Below are positions 11,021 to 20,872 of a DNA stretch of 64,000 nt, piece after piece. A model generated the notes under the pieces. The model had not been told where the DNA came from. It saw only the letters and a list, made by a program, of their open reading frames with translations, and ran no database searches. Each line of letters opens with the position of its first letter. Positions within the stretch are counted from its first letter, which is position 1. The position numbers were made by a program, and so were the translations under genes. The DNA is from Anisodus tanguticus. Its lineage: Eukaryota; Streptophyta; Magnoliopsida; Solanales; Solanaceae. The stretch spans positions 9,383,188 through 9,447,187 of the forward strand of contig CM067548.1 of NCBI GenBank assembly GCA_034509755.1, written 5' to 3'.

Positions 11021-11455
11021 GACCTATACCCCACTTTTGGCTCCTCGGTAGAGAGATTGATTTTAAATTTTGCCTTAAAAAATCAGTGAAAATTGGCTGA
11101 AGCCCGAGCATTCACCATTTGTGTCTTTAATTTTCGACGAGATGTTTGAAAAATGGAAATGACTCAATGTTGATCCGAGACAGGACCACAATTTGTACTA
11201 TCTTTGTCAAATTAATGAAAGCCTCAGTTTATGAAAAAACAATCTCTTTATTTTTATCTAACATGTTTTTATACACTAAAAATGCTTTTTATGTTTGTCA
11301 GTAATAACAATAAAATAACTCATAATGTCATGACATGTCGCAAGACGAGCTAGTCAAGTGATACAGATGAAAAGAATATGAGTAGTACAAAGAAGACACC
11401 AGGTTGCAAGAGGATCTCGTTGACGAAGAAGATCAATATGACAATAGCAAAAGCC
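11021..11455 (+). other. Non-coding gap between Tat protease part and RT
   Basis: All frames are heavily stopped and the DNA is AT-rich. Ogre-type relatives carry an intron near this point. I cannot identify convincing splice sites here, so this may be an intron, a decayed linker, or both. Confidence 0.35.
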
Positions 11456-12311
11456 TAATTTGGATGAAATCAAAGCGATCAACCTAGGGGACGAGGAAAT
11501 GGTCAAAGAAACCCGGATAAGTACGCATTTGGACTTGCCCAGAAAAGAAGAGTTAATAAATCTACTGAGGGGATACATCGACATATTTGCATGGTCATAC
11601 GCGGATATGCCCGGGCTAAGCACAGACATAGTGGCCCACAAACTACCCATTAATAAGTATTTCACCCCAATCAAACAACAAATCTAACAATTCAAACCTG
11701 ACTTAAGAATTAGAATCAAAGATGAGGTTGAGAAGAAGATAAAGTCTAGAGTAGTGGAAGTAACTCTGTACCCCATGTGGTTGGACAACATTGTGCCCGT
11801 ACCAAAGAAAGATGGAAAGATCCGAATCTCTATGGACTACCGTGATCTTAACCAAGCTAGTCCCAAGGATAATTTTCGACTTCCAAACATCCACATACTC
11901 ATCGACAACTGTGTGAAGCACGAGTTGCAGTCATATGTTGATTGATTCATCGGTTACTATCAGATTTTGATGAGTTAAGAAGACACATAGAAAACAACAT
12001 TCATTACTCAATGAGGAGTATACCACTACTGTGTAATGTTATTCGACCTCAAGAACGCCGATACAATTTACATGAGAGCAATGACCGCTATCTTCCACGA
12101 TATGATGCATAAAGAGATAGAAGTCTACGTGAATGACATCATAATCAAGTCACAAGAAGGCTCTGATCACATCATACACTTGCAAAAGTTCTTCGAAAGA
12201 CTCCAAAAGTTCAATCTAAAGCTCAATCCGGCCAAGTGCACATTTGGAGTGCTTGCTAGAAAAAAGTTGAGATTAATAGTTAGCTGTAGGGGCATAGAGC
12301 TAGCTCCCTAA
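11456..12311 (+). pseudogene. Tat reverse transcriptase, catalytic Asp lost
   Basis: Conserved Tat RT blocks appear in order: LLRGYIDIFAWSYADMPGL, VPVPKKDGKIR, SMDYRDLNQASPKDNF, LPNIHILIDN and EIEVYVNDIIIKS. The YVDD box has become YVND, which removes a metal-binding Asp. Stops occur near 11686, 11943, 11976 and 12310. Later motifs LNPAKCTFGV and AIQELPPRN mark the thumb. The family normally copies genomic RNA into cDNA; this copy cannot. Confidence 0.85.
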
Positions 12312-13018
12312 AAAATCAAGGCCATACAGGAGTTGCCGCCAAGAAACTAAGAAGGATGTCATGAGTTTTCTGCGAAGATTGAACTATATTAGACACTTTA
12401 TAGCGCAGTATATGATAATCGTGGAGCCCATCCTCAAGCTATTGAAAAAAGGATGTGCCCACCAAATGGGCAGATGACTGCCAGAAAGCCTTCGACACTA
12501 TCAAGAGACACCTCTCTAATCCGCTAGTTTTAGTCCCTCCCAGACCAGGGAGCCCACTATTGTTGTACTTGTCGGTATCAGACAATGCATTTGGATGTAT
12601 GTTAGCACAACACGATGAAACTGTGAAGAAAGAGCGAGTAATCTAATGTCTCAGTAGAAAGTTCACTGCATGTGAGTCAAGATACACTCTGGTGGAAAAG
12701 ACATGCTATGCTATGCACTGACATGTGTAGCACAAAATCATAAACACTACTAATCAGCCTACACTACTCATCTAATCTCTAAGATGGATCATTTGAAGTA
12801 CATTTTCCACCAGCCCATGCCTATAGGGAAACTGACCAAATGGAAAATGATTCATAGCGAATTCGACATCACATATGTGGTCCAAAAAATAGTCAAGGGA
12901 CAAGCATTAGCTGATATTCTAGCGGAAAGTACGGTCAACGAAGAGTTTGAACCACTAAGGACATATTTCCCGGATGAGAAAGTGATGACAATTGAGGATG
13001 ATAGGTCAAAACCTACTT
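12312..13018 (+). pseudogene. Tat first RNase H and connection
   Basis: Frames with ADDCQKAFDTIKRHLSNPLV, LLLYLSVSDNAFGCMLAQHD and SRKFTACESRYTLVEK correspond to the gypsy RNase H. The usual metal-binding Asp lies in the 'lyl.vsd.a.g' block. WMIHSEFDITYV-type and KGQALADILAE motifs then close the domain (12840-12925), followed by a spacer to 13018. Stops at 12646 and 12720 break the frame. Confidence 0.78.
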
Positions 13019-13300
13019 AGGATGGAAAATGTTCTTCGATGGTGCACTCAATTATAAGGGTTTAGCAATCGGAGCAGTTTTAGTCTCAGAAATGGGTCAG
13101 CACTACCCAATGGCGGCAAAGCTCAATTTTTAATGGACGAACAACATGACAGAATATGAATCTTGCATCCTAGATCTTCGCATGGACATTAATATGGATA
13201 TCCAAGAATTATTGGTAATAGGAGACTCAGAGCTACTAATTCACCTGGTTAAGGAGAATGGGCCACCAAGAATGAGAAGATCTTACCATACGTGAACCTC
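13019..13300 (+). pseudogene. Second (archaeal-type) RNase H of Tat lineage
   Basis: The stretch reads MFFDGALNYKGLAIGAVLVS, then GQHYPMAAKLNF, TNNMTEYESC and LLVIGDSELLIHLV. It has the DGA, E of 'TEYE' and D of 'GDS' expected for an archaeal-like RNase H. The extra RNase H between the first one and integrase is diagnostic for the Tat lineage. One internal stop (13134) and frameshifts after 13265 inactivate it. Confidence 0.82.
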
Positions 13301-13379
13301 GCACAGATATTGTGCAAAAGATTAAAAAAGATCGAGTTCCAGCACACACCTAGACTAATTCACAAAGTGGGGCGAGTCC

Positions 13380-13522
13380 ACCTCTCATGAATGAGTGACA
13401 AAGAAAGTGGTAGTAGATGAAACTACATCATATGCCGATTCGACACCCCAGAGCATAATTGACAATGGAGCAAATCTGAATAGTCATGTGATGAAGGGTA
13501 TTTATGAACAATTCCATACAAC
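13380..13522 (+). pseudogene. Tat integrase, left piece
   Basis: The frame runs ...IIDNGANLNSHVMKGIYEQF, which holds the second catalytic Asp (DNGANLN) of the Tat integrase core. The zinc finger and first catalytic Asp are missing, so a deletion of several hundred bases lies between the second RNase H and about 13435. The piece ends at the MITE-like insertion. Confidence 0.78.
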
Positions 13523-13710
13523 CAGGGGCGGAGATAGGAAGGGTCTAGGAGGTTCATCCGAACCCCCTTTGACGAAAAATTACTCTGTTTATACATGGTT
13601 AAAATTATTTTTATGTATATATATCATAGGTTGAACCCTCTTTGGCTTATTCTTTTGTTTACTTTTTTATATTTTGAATTCCCTTAGTGAAAATCCTAGA
13701 TCCGCCACTG
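13523..13710. mobile_element. 188-bp MITE-like element in integrase
   Basis: The left end is CAGGGGCGGAGATAGG and the right end, reverse complemented, is CAGTGGCGGATCTAGG: imperfect inverted repeats. Flanking octamers CATACAAC and CGTATAAT match at 5 of 8 positions, a possible decayed hAT-type duplication. The integrase reading frames on both sides are consecutive family motifs, so the element sits inside the core domain. It has no coding capacity. Confidence 0.65.
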
Positions 13711-14316
13711 CGTATAATCCATCGGAATTCGACCGCTTACTAGCCACAGATGAACGGAGCTGTAAAGGCAGCCAACAAAAACATCAAGAGGATATTAAGG
13801 AAAATGACTGACACCTATAAGTGTTGGAATAAACAACTGCCCTACACATTGCTAGGATACCGAACAACCACTCGGACCTCAAATGGAGCAACTGCATATT
13901 TACTTGTCTACGGTACCGAAGTAGTAATACCGGCCGAGGTAGAAATACCTTCACTTAGAATCATAAAAGAAGCAAAACTAGACAATGCAGAGTGGGTTCG
14001 AAAAAAATATGAGCAACTGGCTCTAATTGACGAGAAAATGATAGTTGCCGTATGTCATGGTCAACTATACCAATAGAGAATAGAACACGTCTTCAACAAG
14101 CGGGTGAGAGCCCGAATATTTCAAATAAAACAACTGGTACTCAAGCGCGTGTTTCTACACCAAGACAAGTACAAAGGAAAATTCACACCCAACTGGCAAG
14201 CGCCCTACATGGCGCGCAAGGTACTATCAGGAAGAGATGTGATCCTCATAGAAATGGATGGCCATGAATGTCCCAAGGTAATCAACCCAGACTCAATCAG
14301 GAGATACTACGCATGA
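13711..14316 (+). pseudogene. Tat integrase, right piece, catalytic Glu lost
   Basis: HRNSTAY, a stop, then PQMNGAVKAANKNIKRILRK marks the third catalytic motif. The family has Glu before AANKN and here it is Lys. The frame continues with TPYTLLGYRTT-like and VYGTEVVIPAEVEIPSLRI, a stop at 14074, and RVRARIFQIKQLVLKRVF to NPDSIRRYYA at the C terminus. No chromodomain follows, as expected for Tat. Confidence 0.82.
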
Positions 14317-14446
14317 AGACACGCTTCTCAGTTTGTAATCACCTTTTTCTTGTAATCACACTTATTTACTTGTAATTGCATTTTCTTTGCTTGTAATTGA
14401 ATTTTCTCTACTTGTAATAGCAATGGAAAACCAAATGACATTTCCA

Positions 14447-14810
14447 TGTAATATGACTACACGATGACCTGATTCCCAAAATAGGATACGTAGGCGTCCA
14501 TTCAGGACTCAGTCTCATTATTGTAAGAACCCACCATTCCTTGTTATATGAACTACGTGAGGACCTGATTCCCAAAATGGGATACATAGGCATCCATTCA
14601 AGACTTGGTCGCATTATTGTAATAACCCACCATTCCTTGTAATATGAAATACGCAATGACCTGATTCCTAAAGAAGGATACGTAGGCATCTATTTAGGAT
14701 TCAGTCACACTATTATAAAAATCAACCATCTTTATTCCGAACTACATTCGACTTGATTCCCGAGATGGGATATGTAGGCGCTCTTTGAGCTCAGTCGCAC
14801 CAAACAAAAA
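14447..14810. repeat. About four tandem copies of a 96-bp unit, Tat 3' region
   Basis: 'gacctgattcccaaa' or a close variant starts at 14466, 14562, 14658 and 14750, giving spacings of 96, 96 and 92. Each unit continues with 'ggata-gtaggc-tcca(t)tcaggactcagtc' and a 'cccaccattccttgta' block. The minus-strand frame over 14408-14689 is a shadow of the repeat (a 32-residue period), not a gene. Related single units are at 915-1080. Confidence 0.88.
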
Positions 14811-14885
14811 ACCAAAGAAACCCCTAGGAAGCCTCTGTGACATCAAGATTTGAGGGATCACCTCACAAAATATGAATATACCAAC

Positions 14886-14890
14886 TTACA
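14886..14890. repeat. Left target duplication TTACA of array
   Basis: Directly precedes TGTTACACCCC of LTR 1 and is identical to 35841-35845 after the end of LTR 4. Confidence 0.85.
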
Positions 14891-17091
14891 TGTTACACCC
14901 CGTAAGTCACACATTTCACTGTGTCATTAATGGATATCGAAGCCTCGGGGAAGGGTATGACCTTTCAAAAGGATAATGAAGGTTTACAACTTGTTATGGA
15001 GGTACCAGAGTGTTTGAGAGTTAAACGGATTAAAGACAGTACATTTCAATGAAAATAGGGAACTGGGCAGTTTGACGGTGAAAGTTGACTGACCGTCAAA
15101 TACTTTGACGGACCATAAAATTGCCTAAGGTGACCATCAATTTACATGGTAGTTCGATGGGAAGGTTGACAGACCATCGAACGTTTGACGGTCCATCGAG
15201 TGTACTTCCATTTTATGCCGATGTAGAATTTTTGACGAGTTTAAATTGGATTTTATGATGTAGAACGCTCAGTTTTTGCCAAAATTAGTCCCAATACCTC
15301 TTCCAAACCCTCTCAATCTTGCCCAACACCCCAAGATAAAATCAAAGTCATAATCCGCAAGGATTGCGAGAGAAACCCCGTAATCATCGTAGGAATTGTC
15401 GTCTTCTTGAGGAACTAATTTTAGAAACCTTTGGAATGAAGTATTCTGTTGTTTTGTGAGGATTATGATGTGTTAAGGTATGTTTTATCCTCCTGTAATC
15501 ATTATTATGAGTAATTGTTTATTTGGAAAAAAGTTGTGAAAAAGCATCATGATCAAAACTTCGCAAAAATTATGAAATCTTTGTAATATGAATTGTTGAG
15601 CTATTTTGCTCTAAGAATAAGTTGATTGGATGGTGGAATTAACTGTGTATGTTATGTATTAAGGAATGTTCGGTTTGAAGGATTGTGAAGTTGAATCACA
15701 TAAGATTTTGCATATAATAAAAGTTTTAGGAATCATATATGCCAAAATTATCGAAGAACACCTAAATGAGTCTCCATGGAAATTGTAGTTTGGATTCAAC
15801 CATGGGATTAAATTACATAAATATCCCTTGTAAATAAGTATAAGAATCCAAAGTTTTTAAGGATGGTGATAAGATATATAACCGAAGTTTTTATGAAAAG
15901 TTAGATTCGATATTGATATTACTTCCTTATATGATATAGATGATCATTTGTAAGAGGAGCGATGACTTGTAGAACAATTGTGGCAACGAGGACCAGGTAT
16001 GTTAAGGATTACTCTTCTTTCTATTGTCATGATCAGAATGAAACGGATGTAAACGAACGATATCCATCATGGCTCCGCTCTTAGATATGTTAGAATTTGA
16101 CGTTTTCAACTTCCATATAACAATAATGATCTTATCTCCTGGTTTGTTGATCCGTGAAAGTAAGTTATGTAAATGATGTAAGTTCCATAATGTCAATCGG
16201 AGGTGCAACGACCATACAACACTCCGACGAGTTCAAAAAGTATTTAGTAATCCTTAAGATGTCATCATATGCATGCATTATATATCTATATTGGCCATAG
16301 AGGCCTATGACATTATATACACAACTATACATATATGTTATTAATGATACTTACCACATAGTCCTATGACGTTATACACATAGCTATACATATATTACAT
16401 GATAATATTGCCCACAGAGGCCTACAATGTTATATATGCGATTATATTTCACTATCCATATTCAGGCCCATAGAGGCACTCAGAGTACAAGTTGAATTTC
16501 CAAAGTTTTAACCTACAGTTATACATTTAGTTACAATTTTAGTTTTTTTTAGTTGCAGCATTGTACTTATTTACAGTTTTAGCGTTACATATTCAGTACA
16601 TCCTTCGTACTGATGTCCCTTTTGGGAATACTGCGTTCATGCCCGCAGGTACAAATAGAGCAACAACTAATTTCCTCATGGTAGGAATCGAATCAGCTGG
16701 AGGTTGTCGCGCTTCTTTCTTCCGGAGCTGTGTAATGAGCTGATAGGTATGAAAGATATATATATGTATATAGTTGGGTATGGCGGGGCCCTGTCCAGTT
16801 GATGTCAGTATACTCTTTAGCGGCTTGTAGATAGTGTATTATGTGTGATAGTCGTGTCTGGCCTTGTCGGCCTCTTTAGTAGATTTATTATGCATATGTC
16901 GACCATGTTATATATATGCATGGTTTGGGTCTTTTATGATTACAGGTGGTTATATTCCTATTCAGTTGAGTATGTGTCAGAGGCCTTGTCAGCCCATGTG
17001 TTATTATGTGTATCTCTAGGTATAAAGATCGGTATGCTCGGGCCTTAGGGAATCGAGTGCCGGCCAAAACCCCCAAGGTTGGGGTGTGAGA
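14891..17091 (+). repeat. LTR 1 of array
   Basis: It runs from TGTTACACCCC to GGGGTGTGAGA (terminal CA changed to GA), 2,201 bp. Inside are palindromic TTGACGG-type motifs (15071-15200) and imperfect tandem copies of a roughly 62-bp unit with 'gcccacagaggcctatgac' (about 16284-16470). No coding frame is supported. Confidence 0.88.
15068..15200 (+). promoter_or_regulatory. Cluster of hairpin-forming TTGAC palindromes in LTR 1
   Basis: TTTGACGGT pairs with ACCGTCAAA across a 12-base loop containing GTTGACTG. About 45 bases later GTTCGATGG pairs with CCATCGAAC across a loop with GTTGACAGA, followed by another TTTGACGG. TTGAC is the core of the WRKY-binding W box. A role as a U3 enhancer or as an RNA hairpin is inference. 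The cluster recurs in the other LTRs of the family. Confidence 0.5.
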
Positions 17092-17094
17092 AAG

Positions 17095-17106
17095 TGGTAT
17101 CAGTGT
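17095..17106 (+). other. Primer-binding site, INT1 copy
   Basis: TGGTATCAGTGT lies three bases after LTR 1. It matches TGGTATCAGAGC, complementary to the 3' end of initiator-Met tRNA, at 10 of 12 positions. Confidence 0.75.
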
Positions 17107-17301
17107 AGGTCAGTCTTAGGGATGTGTACAAGCCATGTCTAGTAGAGTCTTGCTTATAGGTGTGTTGCGTGCCACACTTATAAATAGGAGGCTACAAGAC
17201 ATTTAAGTTGTTACTTTTCTTGAAAATCTAGATCGTGCGTTAGAAGCAAAGTCATAAGTCACTAAATCCCTATATTTTCCTCTTGACCTTTCTTTTCAGT
17301 A

Positions 17302-17830
17302 ATGCCGAGATCCAGGGAGAGTTTGATAGCCGGAAATGGGTTAGGAATTCGGGAGAAGGTACTAGCCGATAACCACCCACCAATATGAATTCGAGAAATA
17401 TAAAGTCACCAAAGAGGAGTATGAGTTATTCAATGGAAGAAGATTCGTCTATGAACGAAGAACTGTCTATAGAGGAAGATCCGTTTGAGGATACATCTAT
17501 GGATGAGGACCCATATGAGATCCCAGAGGAATCACCCTTTCGAGTGTCACCGATTCCAGTGGTAGTTCCAAATCATAAGAAATCCCGTATGTTTATCCAA
17601 TATTGAGTTATGTTCTGGATGTGGAGCTTTAGGCTATAGAGCCAGGGAATATGCTGAGAGATTTTAGTCGTTATGCCATAAATATGGAGAGGTGCATCGT
17701 GGGCCATGCCCAGGTGATCTAGAGGGATGTGATTGGTGTAGGAGCAGGAGCCATAGGGTGTATAGATGCCCGAGGTTGAATTAGGGAGACTAGCCGATTC
17801 CGATGTTACCTGGAATCCTGCAATCAATCA
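17302..17830 (+). pseudogene. Gag-like remnant with CCHC knuckle, INT1
   Basis: It begins ATG-CCG-AGA after a conserved 'cttttcagta', as in INT2 and INT3. An acidic serine-rich stretch (SMNEELSIEEDPFED-type) leads to EESPFRVSPIPVVVPN. A deletion of about 370 bases relative to INT2 follows, then two knuckles: CSGCGALGY at 17611 (last ligands lost) and CDWCRSRSHRVYRC at 17728-17769, a full C-x2-C-x4-H-x4-C. Frameshifts separate the pieces. It probably descends from a chromovirus gag. Confidence 0.65.
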
Positions 17831-18690
17831 GGTATGTTGATAACTTTATCAAGAATAATTGTGTTTATACTTGTGAATAATCAGTTATTAGTGATATAAG
17901 GATTGCATCATACAAGACATATATGAACCGTAAATCGATACTAGGAATTGAAGGTGGTAAGTAAAATTTCCATTATGCTTAAGGATCTATGTACGATGAT
18001 TTAGGATCATCCATTTATTGATTACGGACGTATCCAACACTCTTAGTCTCTGTTGTATGAGTAATACAGGAACACCGAAGACATATAACCATGACCCGAG
18101 TAAGGGGAAATTTAGGAGTCCAAATAACTAAGTGGGGGACTCTAAAAGAGTAATATGGAAAATGAATTCCGAGAATGAGTTACCTAAAGTTTTGTTTAGA
18201 AGACAATGAAAGAAAGAAAAAAATACCCAGAAAATTTACGTTGATTAGTAATCTCAAATAACTTCATAAGGATTAAACCATCCTGGAATAATTGTTGAAC
18301 AGAATGAGATTTTTCAATCAAAGGCAAGCGATATACTTTCTTCATCGGGAAAGACGACATAATTTTTGACATTAAGTGGAAATAAACTTGTGACGAGGAT
18401 ATGATATGATTAATAGAGAAATAGTGATAGATGATAAGAATATACGACAACCTTGGTATCATGCATCCTAAAAAGAGATTGACAAAAGGTCGATAATAGT
18501 AAGAACATCGACAAAAGAATCAGAGTGAGACCTCCAAGAAACAAGGATACCAATAATAGATAGGCATACATGTAAAGAAGTGGTATTTAAGCTTCCAGAG
18601 CTAAAGATATATATTACGACGTCCATAAGTGATGACACCGGAAGTATGCCAAGATAAGAAATCTATGAAGGAAATTCCAATCGATAATCG

Positions 18691-20872
18691 CTAAGTTGAG
18701 TGGTTAAACAACAGATAGAAAATAATTCTAGTACCAATTTAGGGGAGAAAGCCCGAAGTTAGCAACAAGGATGAATCCAGTTATGACTCGAATTAAGTAT
18801 GCCAAGACTTAGGTCTGTCGGGAATATCGGTAAGGCGTTATAAGATATATGAGTGGGAGTAAGAGTGAGGGAAGTCCGATGTGGGTACATGGCAGAGCAA
18901 CGAAGAGATGATCTAAAGTAAATGATAAGGAAAAGAGCTAAAGAATAAGAATGAGAAAGCGAAACATGAACTAATAGGTGGTGGCAAAATTTTTTGAATA
19001 TCGAATGAACTCGAGACCTCACAAGAAGAATAATATTGCGATCACAAAGTTAGGGATATCGGTACAACGGAAGTCAACTCGAGAAACAAAGATGACAGTG
19101 TTGATTGTAGTACGGTAGAGATGAAGGAATAACCAGTGGATCAATGCCTTATAAAGGAAAAGCCTTCAATGAAGAAAGAAAGGGAGTAACTCCTAGCCTG
19201 AATAATACAAGGAGGTAAAAAGAGCACGTCAAGGTTCGCTTCAAGAGAACAAGTGAACAAGGAATACCTAATCAACAAAGGATTGTGCATAACACATAAA
19301 AACTTAGGAATTATAAAAAGTAAGTATACACTCTTAGCATGAAAGGAATGCTAATTACGAAAGATCATAAGTTCGAAGTAAGAAAATATGATAGGCCCTC
19401 AAGAAATAAGGTTCACCGAAGAAGCAACAACGATGGATAGGAAAGAATGTCTTATTTTCAGTGTTAATGGAAAAAAGGGAGGTAAAGAAATTAATCAGAT
19501 AATGAGGTAGATAGAGAAAGGATACTCGAATAGATGTGACTATAACCAAGGAAAGATGAACCTATCGTGGGAATATACAGCCTCGTCAAGGAAGTATGCA
19601 AATTTTAAACATTAGCAAAGGTAAGAAGTCTTGAAGTAATGAGCAGGACGATAATGGACCAAAAAGTCATGTATTGCAAAAACGATAGCGATTATGGGAA
19701 TTACCAGAAGGAACCACCCAAGGAAGTAACAAGTAGCCATCTATAATAGAAGTTGAATGATACCTCTCTTAAAGCTATAGGTAAAGGTATTCTAGCTTAT
19801 ACTAGAATGATTAGAAGCGACAAGGAAAAGTACTCCGTCTAAATCCAATTAACAGGTATTATGATGCAAAGTAAGGGTAATAATGAAAGCCTTATTAGGA
19901 TATGAGTATTAAGAATATTGATTAATGGCAGTCAAGAAGGATTACCCTTGAGATTGAATTTTCACATAAGGACTATGGAGTAATCTGAAGATCATTATGG
20001 AATTGTTGGGAAGTATTTTGGTTCGGAATACTTGCACCTAAGTGACTGGCCAGACTATACCACAACAACTGAGTCTATCTATACAATTGAAACTAACCGA
20101 AAGCTAATCTTGAAGGTTACTACAAGCCATTATATAGTCTCTCATTATGGAAAGCAAGATATTTGAAGAACCAGTTAAAAGGAGCTCTGAATAGCCAGGA
20201 TTTCCTCACCTCATCCTAAGGCGACCAATATGGAACTCAGCTTAAGATACCGAACACAGGTAGAGAAAGAATGTGTGAAACTTGGAAAGAGTCCAAAACA
20301 AGAATTGACGACTACTAAGGAAATATATTACCAAGGAAATAAAAAAGGAGCTACACATGACGAGAGAATAGAACTCCTCTTAAAACTATGAAAATGGAAT
20401 AAGATCCCGAAGTAACGATATCAGATCTGAGGAAATAAATTATGAGAGAAACTTAGACCAACAAGAAATTGAACTAAAGAGATTTGATGTTAAAAAATAG
20501 GATTCATATTGACAAGGAAGAAAGATTCCATCGGAATTCTATCAAGATCATAATACCAAACTCGGTCGAGAAAATTAGTAAAAGAAACACTTATTTAGAA
20601 ATTTGCTTCACATAAAAGAGGATAAATAATTGACCGACAAAAGAAATTCTGAGGTTAGTAGGCAGCTCTCAAATTCATGAACTATGTAAGGATATTATCG
20701 GGAAAGAGGAAGAAGAACAGAAGAAGAAGTGGATTTAGATATCCTCGACTTTGGCGATTATCATGCCACAACCCTTCATCATCATCTTATGATTTGTGCC
20801 TACGAACTCTGCTATATGAAGATCTTATAACCCCGAGAATAATTATGTGGCCTGGATGTCATAATACAACAC
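18691..20872 (+). repeat. INT1 duplicated segment, copy 1
   Basis: Starts at 'ctaagttgagtgg' and runs 2.18 kb to the same words at 20873. It keeps a stretch of about 105 bases (19118-19222) that is replaced by five bases in copy 2 and in INT2. It therefore represents a different element lineage from copy 2. Confidence 0.8.

Larger units (their letters stand above)
8983..14890 (+). mobile_element. Tat/Ogre-lineage retrotransposon, main body
   Basis: The order is gag, protease, G-patch-like segment, RT, RNase H, a second RNase H, integrase, and repeat-rich 3' sequence. The second, archaeal-type RNase H is the hallmark of the Tat lineage. The gag start lies to the left of the Del insertion (1326-1414) and the 3' region continues after the array at 35841. 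Every domain carries stops or substitutions. I see no LTR of this element inside the window. Confidence 0.82.

Noticed and set aside
14408..14689. 93-codon minus-strand frame with a repeated 32-residue pattern
   Set aside because: The periodicity comes from the 96-bp DNA repeat, since 96 is divisible by three; there is no sign of a real protein.
16561..17076. Small frames in the LTRs (for example 16845-17048, 25459-25671)
   Set aside because: They are non-coding LTR sequence. Homologous positions in other LTRs carry stops and frameshifts.
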